DNA of 64,000 nucleotides from Stutzerimonas stutzeri TS44 (GTDB taxonomy: Bacteria > Pseudomonadota > Gammaproteobacteria > Pseudomonadales > Pseudomonadaceae): NCBI GenBank assembly GCA_000263395.1, contig AJXE01000017.1, forward strand, positions 1-64,000, given 5' to 3'. Positions 37,578 through 45,802 of this stretch are shown piece by piece (position 1 is the first letter of the stretch; each line of letters opens with the position of its first letter). The notes under the pieces were generated by a model. That model was given only the letters and a program-made list of their open reading frames with translations, was not told the DNA's origin and made no database searches. Both the position numbers and the translations under genes were made by a program.

Positions 37578-40500
37578 GCCAGATCAACCGCCTGTCCATC
37601 GGTGGCCGCGTCGACCGCAGCCAACCGCTGACCTTCGTTTTCAACGGCCAGAGCTATCAGGGTTATGCCGGCGACAGCCTGGCCTCGGCCCTGCTGGCCA
37701 ACGGGGTCGATATCATCGGCCGCAGCTTCAAGTACTCGCGGCCGCGCGGCATTGTCGCCGCCGGCGCCGAGGAGCCCAATGCCGTGCTGCAGATCGGCTC
37801 GCGCGAAGAGACCCAGATCCCCAACGTGCGCGCCACCCAGCAGGCCCTCTACCCGGGCCTGGTGGCCAACAGCACCAACGGCTGGCCGAGCGTCGACAAG
37901 GACATGATGGGCATCCTCGGCAAGGTCGGCGGGAAGATGATGCCGCCCGGCTTCTACTACAAGACCTTCATGTACCCCTCCTCGCTGTGGATGACCTACG
38001 AGAAGTACATCCGCAAGGCCGCAGGCCTGGGGCGTGCACCGACGCAGAACGACCCGGACATCTACGACCACGTCAACCGCCATTGCGACGTGCTGGTGGT
38101 CGGTTCCGGCCCCGCGGGCCTGGCTGCCGCCCTGGCCGCCGGCCGCAGCGGTGCGCGAGTGATCCTCGCCGATGAGCAGGAGTCGTTCGGCGGCAGCCTG
38201 CTGGACACCCGCGAAACCCTGGACGGCAAGCCGGCCAGCGAATGGGTAGCCAGCGTCCTCGCCGAGCTGCAAGGCATGCCGGAAGTGACGCTGCTGCCGC
38301 GCGCCACGGTCAACGGCTACCACGACCACAACTTTCTGACCATCCACCAGCGCCTGACCGACCACCTGGGCGAAACCATGCCGCGCGGCGCCTTCGCCCA
38401 GCTGCAGCCACGCCAGCGCATGCACCGCGTGCGTGCCGGGCGGGTGGTGCTGGCCACCGGCGCCCACGAGCGTCCGCTGGTGTATGCCAACAACGACGTA
38501 CCCGGCAACATGCTGGCCGGCGCCATCAGCACCTATGTGCGCCGCTATGGCGTGGCGCCGGGCCGCAAGCTGGTGCTGTCGACCAACAACGACTACGCCT
38601 ACCGCGTGGTGCTCGACTGGCTCGACGCCGGCCTGGAAGTGGTCGCGGTCGCCGACGCGCGGCACAACCCGCGCGGCAGCTGGGTCAACGAAGTCCGCGC
38701 GCGTGGCGTGCGAGTGCTGACCGGCCGCGCGGTGATCGACGTGCGTGGCAGCAAGCGCGTGGAAGGGGCGCGGATCGCCCAGATCGATACCGTCAGCATG
38801 CGCGTGACCGGCTCCGGCGAGTGGTTCGATTGCGACCTGATCGCCAGCTCCGGCGGCTACAGCCCGGTGGTGCACCTGGCTTCGCACCTGGGCGGCAAGC
38901 CGACCTGGCGTGACGACATCCTCGCCTTCGTTCCCGGTGAGGGCTTCCAGAAGCGCATCTGCGCCGGCGCGGTGAACGGCGTGTTCAGCCTCGGCGATGC
39001 GCTCATCGACGGCTACGAAGCCGGCGTGCAGGCCGCGCTGGAAACCGGCTACAAGGCCGCCGGCGGCAAGCTGCCGCGTGCCGAGCAGCGCGTCGAGGAG
39101 GCGACCATCGCGCTCTTCCAGGTGCCGCACGACAAGCCCACGGCGCGCGCGCCCAAGCAGTTCGTCGACCTGCAGAACGACGTGACCGCCGCCGGCATCG
39201 AGCTGGCGGTGCGCGAAGGCTTCGAGTCGGTCGAGCACGTCAAGCGCTACACCGCGCTGGGCTTCGGTACCGACCAGGGTAAGCTGGGCAACATCAACGG
39301 CCTGGCCATCGCGGCGCGCGCACTGGGGGTGAGCATCACGCAGATGGGCACCACCATGTTCCGCCCCAACTACACGCCGGTGACCTTCGGCGCCGTCGCC
39401 GGGCGCCACTGCGGCCCGCTGTTCGAGCCCAAGCGTCATACCGCCATGCAGGCCTGGCACGTGAAGAACGGCGCCGAGTTCGAGGACGTCGGCCAGTGGA
39501 AGCGCCCCTGGTACTTCCCCCGCCAGGGCGAGGACATGCACGCCGCGGTGGCCCGCGAGTGTATGGCGGTGCGCAACAGCGTCGGCATCCTGGATGCCTC
39601 GACGCTGGGCAAGATCGACATCCAGGGTCCGGACGCGCGCGAGTTCCTCAACCGCATCTACACCAACGCCTGGACCAAGCTGGACGTGGGCAAGGCGCGC
39701 TACGGTCTGATGTGCAAGGAAGACGGCATGGTCTTCGATGACGGTGTGACCGCCTGCCTGGCCGACAACCACTTCGTCATGACCACCACCACCGGTGGCG
39801 CGGCGCGGGTGCTGCAGTGGCTGGACCTGTACCACCAGACCGAGTGGCCGGACCTGAAGGTGTACTTCACCTCGGTGACCGACCACTGGGCGACCATGAC
39901 CCTCTCGGGCCCCAACAGCCGCAAGCTGCTGGCCGAGGTGACCGACATCAATCTGGACAAGGAAGCCTTCCCCTTCATGGCCTGGAAGGAAGGCAAGGTC
40001 GGGGGCGTGCCGGCGCGGGTGTTCCGCATCTCCTTCACCGGCGAGCTGTCCTACGAGGTCAACGTGCAGGCCGACTACGCCCTGGGCGTCTGGGAGCAGA
40101 TCATCGAGGCCGGCAAGAAGTACGACCTGACGCCCTATGGCACCGAGACCATGCACGTGCTGCGCGCCGAGAAGGGCTTCATCATCGTCGGCCAGGACAC
40201 CGACGGCTCGGTGACCCCGGACGACCTGAACATGGGCTGGGCGGTATCGCGCAACAAGGCCTTCTCCTTCGTCGGCTGGCGCGGCATGAACCGTGCCGAC
40301 AGCCTGCGCGAGGACCGCAAGCAGCTGGTCGGCCTGCGGCCGGTCGATCCGCGCAAGGTGCTGCCGGAAGGCGCACAGCTGGTCTTCGACCCCAAGCAGA
40401 GCATCCCGATGAAGATGGTCGGCCACGTGACCTCCAGCTACATGAGCGCGGCCATGGGCCACAGCTTCGCGATGGGCGTGGTCAAGGGCGGCCTGAAGCG

Positions 40501-40609
40501 CATGGGCGAGCGGGTCTACGCGCCGCTGTCCGACGGCAGCGTGGTGGAGGCGGAGATCGTCAACGCGGTGTTCTACGACCCCAAAGGCGAGCGGCAGAAC
40601 GTCGCCTGA
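37574..40609 (+). CDS. soxA: Sarcosine oxidase alpha subunit
   Basis: 1011 residues from the overlapping ATG at 37574. The N-terminal ferredoxin-like fold (about 15-110, YAGDSLASALLANGVDIIGR) is followed by an NAD-binding Rossmann domain starting VVGSGPAGLAAALAAGRSG (about 175) and, in the last 400 residues, a GcvT/aminomethyltransferase-like folate domain (about 600-1000, with LSGPNSRKLLAEV and FTGELSYEVNV). It takes the methylene group released on beta and loads it onto tetrahydrofolate, so the products are glycine and 5,10-methylene-THF rather than free formaldehyde. Confidence 0.96.
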   Translation: MSQINRLSIGGRVDRSQPLTFVFNGQSYQGYAGDSLASALLANGVDIIGRSFKYSRPRGIVAAGAEEPNAVLQIGSREETQIPNVRATQQALYPGLVANSTNGWPSVDKDMMGILGKVGGKMMPPGFYYKTFMYPSSLWMTYEKYIRKAAGLGRAPTQNDPDIYDHVNRHCDVLVVGSGPAGLAAALAAGRSGARVILADEQESFGGSLLDTRETLDGKPASEWVASVLAELQGMPEVTLLPRATVNGYHDHNFLTIHQRLTDHLGETMPRGAFAQLQPRQRMHRVRAGRVVLATGAHERPLVYANNDVPGNMLAGAISTYVRRYGVAPGRKLVLSTNNDYAYRVVLDWLDAGLEVVAVADARHNPRGSWVNEVRARGVRVLTGRAVIDVRGSKRVEGARIAQIDTVSMRVTGSGEWFDCDLIASSGGYSPVVHLASHLGGKPTWRDDILAFVPGEGFQKRICAGAVNGVFSLGDALIDGYEAGVQAALETGYKAAGGKLPRAEQRVEEATIALFQVPHDKPTARAPKQFVDLQNDVTAAGIELAVREGFESVEHVKRYTALGFGTDQGKLGNINGLAIAARALGVSITQMGTTMFRPNYTPVTFGAVAGRHCGPLFEPKRHTAMQAWHVKNGAEFEDVGQWKRPWYFPRQGEDMHAAVARECMAVRNSVGILDASTLGKIDIQGPDAREFLNRIYTNAWTKLDVGKARYGLMCKEDGMVFDDGVTACLADNHFVMTTTTGGAARVLQWLDLYHQTEWPDLKVYFTSVTDHWATMTLSGPNSRKLLAEVTDINLDKEAFPFMAWKEGKVGGVPARVFRISFTGELSYEVNVQADYALGVWEQIIEAGKKYDLTPYGTETMHVLRAEKGFIIVGQDTDGSVTPDDLNMGWAVSRNKAFSFVGWRGMNRADSLREDRKQLVGLRPVDPRKVLPEGAQLVFDPKQSIPMKMVGHVTSSYMSAAMGHSFAMGVVKGGLKRMGERVYAPLSDGSVVEAEIVNAVFYDPKGERQNVA

Positions 40610-40628
40610 GCCAACCCCGAACCAGCCC

Positions 40629-40665
40629 CGGCGGCTCGCGACCGGCAGAACGCCGCGAGTCGCCG
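40629..40665 (+). other. Stem-loop in the soxA-soxG gap
   Basis: CGGCGGCTCGCG (40629-40640) pairs with CGCGAGTCGCCG (40654-40665) at 11 of 12 positions, with a 13-base loop, in a 77-bp gap. No T-run follows. Confidence 0.6.
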
Positions 40666-40686
40666 CTACAGAATGCAGGTGAAACC

Positions 40687-41316
40687 ATGACTACGAGCAA
40701 TATCTACCAGCAACGCCCCGAGCAAGGCCGTGCCGAATCGCCGCTGCACCACGCCGGCCTGGCCGAACTGGTCGGCCGCGGCCACCCCAACGCCGGCATC
40801 CGCCTGCGCGAGAAGAAGCTGCGCGGCCATCTGACCCTGCGCGGCGATGCCCGCAACCCGGCATTCGTCCGCGGCGTGAAGGCGGCCACCGGCATGGAGC
40901 TGCCGGTCGCCCTGACCCTAGTCGCCGACGGCGAGACCTCGCTGCAGTGGATGGGTCCGGATGAATGGCTGCTGATCGTTCCGCAGGGCGAGGAGTTCGC
41001 CACCGAGCAACGCCTGCGCGAGGCGCTGGTCGGCCAGCACATCCAGGTCGTCAACGTCAGCGGCGGGCAGACCCTGCTCGAACTGTCGGGTGAGCAGGTC
41101 CGCGACGTACTGATGAAGTCGACCTCCTACGACGTGCATCCGAGCAGCTTCCCGGTGGGCAAGGCAGTGGGCACTAATTTCGCCAAGACCCAACTGGTGA
41201 TTCGCCACACCGCCGAGGATGTCTGGGAGCTGCTGGTGCGGCGCAGCTTCGCCGACTACATCTGGCTCTGGCTGCAGGACGCCTGTGCCGAGTACGGCCT
41301 GGCGATCGAGGCCTGA
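40687..41316 (+). CDS. soxG: Sarcosine oxidase gamma subunit
   Basis: 209 residues from the ATG at 40687 (MTTSNIYQQRPEQGRAESPL). The fold is related to GcvT; recognisable stretches are GIRLREKKLRGHLTLRGDA and WMGPDEWLLIVP, and WLQDACAEYGL near the end is the family C terminus. It assembles with alpha, beta and delta. The longer frame from 39817 is a shadow over soxA. Confidence 0.94.
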   Translation: MTTSNIYQQRPEQGRAESPLHHAGLAELVGRGHPNAGIRLREKKLRGHLTLRGDARNPAFVRGVKAATGMELPVALTLVADGETSLQWMGPDEWLLIVPQGEEFATEQRLREALVGQHIQVVNVSGGQTLLELSGEQVRDVLMKSTSYDVHPSSFPVGKAVGTNFAKTQLVIRHTAEDVWELLVRRSFADYIWLWLQDACAEYGLAIEA

Positions 41317-41346
41317 TTCACCCACTCTCTCCGGGAGAGCGCGAGA

Positions 41347-41373
41347 CGAGGGCGGCAACGGTTGCCGCCCTCG
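41347..41373. other. 27-bp near-perfect palindrome in the soxG-purU gap
   Basis: CGAGGGCGGCAAC (41347-41359) and its exact complement at 41361-41373 flank a single base. A smaller CTCTCC/GGGAGAG-type palindrome lies just before it (about 41326-41340). No T-run follows; purU begins 61 bp later. Confidence 0.6.
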
Positions 41374-41434
41374 CCCCTGCACCATCCATGCGCCCCGCTC
41401 CCGGGCAGAGGGCTGAATCGCAACGGAGTCCATC

Positions 41435-42292
41435 ATGAGCCGCACCCCCGATACCTGGATCCTGACCGCCCACTGCCCGAGCATGCTCGGTACCGTGGAT
41501 GCGGTGACGCGCTACCTGTGTGAACGCAGCTGCTACGTCACCGAACACCACAGCTTCGATGACCGCATAGCCAACCGCTTCTTCATCCGCGTCGAGTTCC
41601 GTGCGCCGCCCGGTTTCGACGAGAGCGACTTTCACGCCGGCCTGGCCGAGCGTATCGCGCCCTTCCAGATGAAGGCCGAGCTGACTCCGCCGGGCTATCG
41701 CGCCAAGGTGGTGATCATGGTCTCCAAGGCCGACCACTGCCTGCACGACCTGCTCTATCGCCAGCGCATCGGCCAGCTGCCGATGGACGTGGTGGCGATC
41801 GTCTCCAACCACCCGGACCTGGAACCCTTGGCGCGCTGGCACTCGATCGCCTACCACCACTTCCCGCTGGACCCGCAGGACAAGCCGGCGCAGGAGCGCC
41901 AGGTGTTGCAGGTCATCGAGGACAGCGGTGCCGAACTGGTGGTGCTGGCGCGCTACATGCAGGTGCTCTCGCCGGAGCTGTGCCGCATCCTCGACGGCCG
42001 CGCGATCAACATTCACCACTCGCTGCTGCCCGGCTTCAAGGGCGCCAAGCCCTACCACCAGGCCTACCAGAAGGGCGTCAAGCTGGTCGGCGCCACCGCC
42101 CACTTCATCAACAACGATCTCGACGAGGGCCCAATCATCGCCCAGGGGGTCGAGGCGGTGGACCACACCCACTACCCCGAGGACCTGATCGCCAAGGGCC
42201 GCGACATCGAATGTCTGACCCTCGCCAAGGCCGTCGGTTACGTCCTCGATCGCCGGGTGTTCCTGCACACCAACCGCACGGTGGTGCTGTAA
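41435..42292 (+). CDS. purU: Formyltetrahydrofolate deformylase
   Basis: 285 residues with RBS ACGGAG. The N-terminal ACT domain (about 7-85, TWILTAHCPSMLGTVDAVTRYL) and the C-terminal formyltransferase-like domain are present; the catalytic NIHHSLLPGFKGAKPY with Asn/His, and Asp in VDHTHYPEDLI, are intact. It releases formate from 10-formyl-THF and so recycles folate when sarcosine demethylation fills the one-carbon pool. The soxG-purU order is standard in Pseudomonas. Confidence 0.95.
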   Translation: MSRTPDTWILTAHCPSMLGTVDAVTRYLCERSCYVTEHHSFDDRIANRFFIRVEFRAPPGFDESDFHAGLAERIAPFQMKAELTPPGYRAKVVIMVSKADHCLHDLLYRQRIGQLPMDVVAIVSNHPDLEPLARWHSIAYHHFPLDPQDKPAQERQVLQVIEDSGAELVVLARYMQVLSPELCRILDGRAINIHHSLLPGFKGAKPYHQAYQKGVKLVGATAHFINNDLDEGPIIAQGVEAVDHTHYPEDLIAKGRDIECLTLAKAVGYVLDRRVFLHTNRTVVL

Positions 42293-42317
42293 CCCGCGCG
42301 CCATACCGCTCACCCAG

Positions 42318-42339
42318 GCCCGGGCATCCTGCCGCGGGC
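42318..42339 (+). other. Stem-loop in the purU-porin gap
   Basis: GCCCGGGCA (42318-42326) pairs with TGCCGCGGGC (42330-42339) with one bulged base and a 3-base loop. No T-run. The remaining 190 bp before the porin start show no gene; GGTCGCAA lies at 42476-42483. Confidence 0.5.
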
Positions 42340-42532
42340 ACGCACCCAGGAGGATATCGCCACCGAAACCAGGCCCAACTGCTCCTCCGTCTGCGCGCAG
42401 CTCAGGGCTGCGTGAATGCCCGCCTCCCGTTCACGTTGCACGGCCAACACCCGGTGTCGACGGCGACCCCGTACGGGTCGCAACGCGACGCGAGGCATCG
42501 ATCCGACAACAACAAAAAGAAGGACAAGCATC

Positions 42533-43873
42533 GTGCAGTTATCCCCGTTCAGCGTCATCGCACTGGCCGTGGCCAGTGTCGCCGCCGCCCCGCTGGCCAC
42601 GGCCAGCCAGCAGTCCGAAGCGGCCGGCTTCATCGAAGACAGCAACCTGACGTTGCTGAACAAGAACTACCTCTTCTACCGCGATTTCCGTAACGACCCG
42701 GACACGCAGAACTACCGCCGCGAGTGGGCGCACGCGCTGCGGGCTTCGTTCAGTTCCGGCTATACCCGGGGCTGGATCGGCCTGGGCATCGATGCCCACG
42801 CCGCGCTGGCGGTCAAGCTGGACAGTGTGCGCGGCAACGGCAGCGCCGGCACCGGCATCCTGCCGACGGGCTCGGACGGCCAAGCGCCGGACGACTACAG
42901 CTATGCCGGCGCAGCGCTCAAGGCGCGGATATCCAACACCGAACTCAAGATCGGCGACGTGATTCCCACCGCTCCGGTGTTCGCCACCGGCACCTCGCGC
43001 ATGCTGCCCGGCACCGCGCGCGGCATCCAGCTGCTGAGCAACGAGATCGAGGGCCTGAACCTGGACGCCGCGCACTTCACGGCGATCCGCGACGGCAGCG
43101 CCAGCACCAACCGCGACGGCATGATCACCCTCTCCTACGGCGGCGCGGTCGATGCCAGTAGCGTTGACTACCTGGGCGGCAGCTACCTGGTCGGCGGCGG
43201 CCTGAGCGCCAAGCTCTACGGCGCAAAGCTGGACGATGTCTGGAACCAGTACTACGCCAACCTCAACCAGGTCGTGCCGCTGAGCGACAGCCAGGCACTG
43301 ACCTTCGACTTCAACCTCTACGAGACCCGCGACACCGGACGGGCGCTGGCCGGCAACATCGACAACACCGCCTGGTCGCTGTCGGCAGCCTATGCCTTCT
43401 CCGCGCACAAGCTCACCTTCGTCTACCAGCAGGTCGACGGTGACGAGCCGATGGACTACATCTCGATGGATGGCGGCAATATCGGCGACTCGATCTGGCT
43501 CGGCAACTCGGTCCAGTATTCGGACTTCAACGGACCGAACGAGAAGTCCTACCAGCTGCGCTACGACCTGGACATGGCCAACTACGGCGTGCCCGGGCTG
43601 ACCCTGATAGCACGCTACATCACTGGTCGGGACGTCGATGCCAGCCATTACGACGGCGGGCCGAACGGCGCCTACGGCTGGTACAGCGCGGGGCTCGATG
43701 GTCAGAAGGGTGAGCACTGGGAGCGCGATCTCGAGGCCAACTACGTGGTGCAGTCCGGCCCGGCCAAGGACCTGTCCGTACGCGTCCGCTATGCCACCCA
43801 CCGCGCCAACGGCTTCGACTCCGACGTCGACGAGTTGCGGGTGATCACCCAGTATCCGCTCGATATCTTCTGA
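42533..43873 (+). CDS. OprD-family outer membrane porin
   Basis: 446 residues from a GTG at 42533, chosen because AAGGAC sits 8 bases upstream and a signal peptide follows at once (QLSPFSVIALAVASVAAAPLATA). The OprD signature begins the mature part: SEAAGFIEDSNLTLLNKNYLFYRDFR and RREWAHALRASFSSGYTRG, shown here in parts. The chain ends in alternating beta-strand patterns and a C-terminal aromatic (YPLDIF), as needed for barrel assembly. It forms an 18-strand substrate-selective channel. Position after purU suggests entry of sarcosine, creatine or another pathway substrate; the substrate is inferred only. Confidence 0.92.
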   Translation: MQLSPFSVIALAVASVAAAPLATASQQSEAAGFIEDSNLTLLNKNYLFYRDFRNDPDTQNYRREWAHALRASFSSGYTRGWIGLGIDAHAALAVKLDSVRGNGSAGTGILPTGSDGQAPDDYSYAGAALKARISNTELKIGDVIPTAPVFATGTSRMLPGTARGIQLLSNEIEGLNLDAAHFTAIRDGSASTNRDGMITLSYGGAVDASSVDYLGGSYLVGGGLSAKLYGAKLDDVWNQYYANLNQVVPLSDSQALTFDFNLYETRDTGRALAGNIDNTAWSLSAAYAFSAHKLTFVYQQVDGDEPMDYISMDGGNIGDSIWLGNSVQYSDFNGPNEKSYQLRYDLDMANYGVPGLTLIARYITGRDVDASHYDGGPNGAYGWYSAGLDGQKGEHWERDLEANYVVQSGPAKDLSVRVRYATHRANGFDSDVDELRVITQYPLDIF

Positions 43874-43942
43874 CGCTGGCGACCGCAGCCGGGGCCGCCA
43901 GCGGTCCCGCTGCACGCCCGAACATTCGAGGCCTCTGCATGC

Positions 43943-43971
43943 GAGGGCGGCGCGTCTGGCGTTCCGCCCTC
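43943..43971. terminator. Stem-loop between the porin and the DUF4892-like gene
   Basis: GAGGGCGG (43943-43950) pairs with CCGCCCTC (43964-43971) over 13 bases, followed by TCTTGCGTTG. The T content is weak. A second repeat, CGCTGGC/GCCAGCG, starts just after the porin stop at about 43875. These probably separate the convergent transcripts. Confidence 0.45.
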
Positions 43972-43988
43972 TCTTGCGTTGCCTCGGC

Positions 43989-44807
43989 TCAGCGCAGCAG
44001 CCGCACGCGCAGGCCCGGCTGGTCGTCCTCGTCGAGCTCGATGCGCCGGGCGCCGATCCGCTCGGCGATCAGCGCCTCGCGCCAGGCGGCGCCGGCGTGC
44101 CCGCCCAGGCTGACGCGGATGGTGATGTCCTGTCGCATGAGGTCGGCGAGCAGCGCGCTCCACTCGGCCGACGGTTCATCCGGCAGGCGTGGCAGGCGCA
44201 GCTCACCGCTGTCGCGCAACTGACGCAGCAGGGTCGCCGCGTTCGGCAGCAGCTCACCGAGCGGCGCGCTGGGCTCCAGCTGTTCGACATGCAGATAGGA
44301 ACGGCCGTTGCCGCGCGTCACGCCGTAGAGCGCGAGCAGGCTGTCGCCGGCCTGCGGCAGCCGCGCCAGCAGGTAGGCCTGCTGACCTTCCGGTCCATAG
44401 AGCTTGGACTTGCCGAATACCGCATTGGCCCACAGGCTGCTCGAACCGCATTCGCGGCCCTCGCACCAGAACAGCAGCTCCCCGCCGCCATCGAGAACGG
44501 CGCGCCGGGACTGGGTGAAGGCTTCGATGCCGCTGTGGCTGTCGGGGAGTCGATAGGTAACGGCGGTCAGCTGGCCGGCGCTGGTGATCTGGCTGGCCAT
44601 GCGCAACTTGCCGCTGATGCGGCGGATCGAGTCCTGCGGGTAGATTCGCTCATCCACCGGCGCCTGCCGGTAATCGACGATCTGCGCCTGCGGATAGCGC
44701 GGCAGCACCGCGAGATCGGCGCTGCCGGCAACATCCGCCGCCAGCAACGGCGCACCGGCCAGCAACAACCCCAGCATGCCCGCCCATCGCATCGCTCTGT
44801 TCAACAC
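43989..44807 (-). CDS. Exported protein of unknown function, DUF4892-like
   Basis: 272 residues with a signal peptide (RAMRWAGMLGLLLAGAPLLAA). The mature part starts with a motif typical of DUF4892 proteins (LAVLPRYPQAQIVDYRQA) and contains two close cysteines (FWCEGRECGSS) followed by LWANAVFGKSKLYGPEGQQAYLLARL. The C-terminal 80 residues (from TLLRQLRDSGELRLPRL) look like a periplasmic OmpA-like or YbbC-like module, uncertain. Function unknown. It neighbours two alpha/beta hydrolase genes on the same strand but with a 140-bp gap. Confidence 0.72.
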   Translation of the reverse strand: MLNRAMRWAGMLGLLLAGAPLLAADVAGSADLAVLPRYPQAQIVDYRQAPVDERIYPQDSIRRISGKLRMASQITSAGQLTAVTYRLPDSHSGIEAFTQSRRAVLDGGGELLFWCEGRECGSSSLWANAVFGKSKLYGPEGQQAYLLARLPQAGDSLLALYGVTRGNGRSYLHVEQLEPSAPLGELLPNAATLLRQLRDSGELRLPRLPDEPSAEWSALLADLMRQDITIRVSLGGHAGAAWREALIAERIGARRIELDEDDQPGLRVRLLR

Positions 44808-44947
44808 ATCACCCTTGCCTGCATGAATTCATCCGGCACCTGCGCGCTCCGGGCGGAGACGTCAGCGGGCCGACTGACGGTCAGCCTCGCCAGTTGCCAA
44901 AAGCAAGTCAAGCAGGCAATTGCCACGGCATCTTGCGTGACGGCGTG

Positions 44948-45802
44948 CTAGCGAAAGAAGGGCTCGAAGCACGCGGCGACCGCAGCGGCGCCGGCCTCGT
45001 CGTCCAGATGCAGGTGATGACCACCGGGCAGGTAGTGCTTGTCGAACGGCAGTTGCGCGGTCAGTTCACGCAGTTGCGGTTCGGTCATCAGCCCCTGCTC
45101 GGCCAGCACCAGGCTGGTTGGGCAGGTAACCTGCGCGGCGAACGCCAGTGCCTGGGCGCGGGTCAGGCGCACCGGCGACGGCAGCATCAGTCGTGCATCG
45201 GTACGCCAGGTGTAGCCACCCGGCACAGGCATCAGGCCACGTTCGGCCAGGCGTTCGGCGGCTTCGCGGCTGACCGCGCCGACACCTTTCATGCGCGCGG
45301 CGACGGCCCGCTCGAACGTCGCATAGACCGGCTTGCGCTTGTTGCCGATCGCCAGCAGCGCATCGAGCGCGGTGCCCAGCCGCTGCGGCGCCTCGTCCGC
45401 CTCGCCGGTATAGGGAATCACCCCATCGATCAGCGCCAGCCGCTCGACCCGCTGCGGCAGCGCGGCGGCCAGCAGCACCGCGACGATCGCGCCCATCGAG
45501 TGCCCGAGCAGCGAAAAGCTCTGCCAGCCGAACTGTTCGGCCACCTGCAGTACATCGAGCACGTAATCCCAGATGTTGTAGCCCGCGCCCAGCGGACGAT
45601 GCGCCGAATGGCCGTGCCCCGGCAGATCCAGTGCAACGATGCGCAGTCCCGGCAGCCGCGGTGCCAGCCGGCTGAAGCTGGCCGCGTTGTCCAGCCAGCC
45701 GTGCAGCGCGATCACCGGGCGGCCGTCCTGCGGCCCGTAGAGGTGCGCCGCCACCTCGGTATGCGGCAGGCTCAGCCGGACTTCCTCGAACGCCACGCTC
45801 AT
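44948..45802 (-). CDS. Alpha/beta hydrolase
   Basis: 284 residues, no signal peptide. HGWLDN near residue 33 provides the oxyanion region, DLPGHGHS follows, and the nucleophile Ser is in GHSMGA (about residue 102-107); the His is near GGHHLHLD at the C terminus (about 266-270). This is a standard lipolytic or haloalkane-like fold; substrate unknown. Its start overlaps the end of the next upstream hydrolase gene by four bases, so the two are translationally coupled. Confidence 0.88.
   Translation of the reverse strand: MSVAFEEVRLSLPHTEVAAHLYGPQDGRPVIALHGWLDNAASFSRLAPRLPGLRIVALDLPGHGHSAHRPLGAGYNIWDYVLDVLQVAEQFGWQSFSLLGHSMGAIVAVLLAAALPQRVERLALIDGVIPYTGEADEAPQRLGTALDALLAIGNKRKPVYATFERAVAARMKGVGAVSREAAERLAERGLMPVPGGYTWRTDARLMLPSPVRLTRAQALAFAAQVTCPTSLVLAEQGLMTEPQLRELTAQLPFDKHYLPGGHHLHLDDEAGAAAVAACFEPFFR

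Noticed and set aside
37496-40462. A 988-codon open frame opposite soxA
   Set aside because: Same cause: composition is His/Ala/Gly/Val-rich, has no RBS and no family resemblance, whereas soxA is a full-length enzyme subunit.
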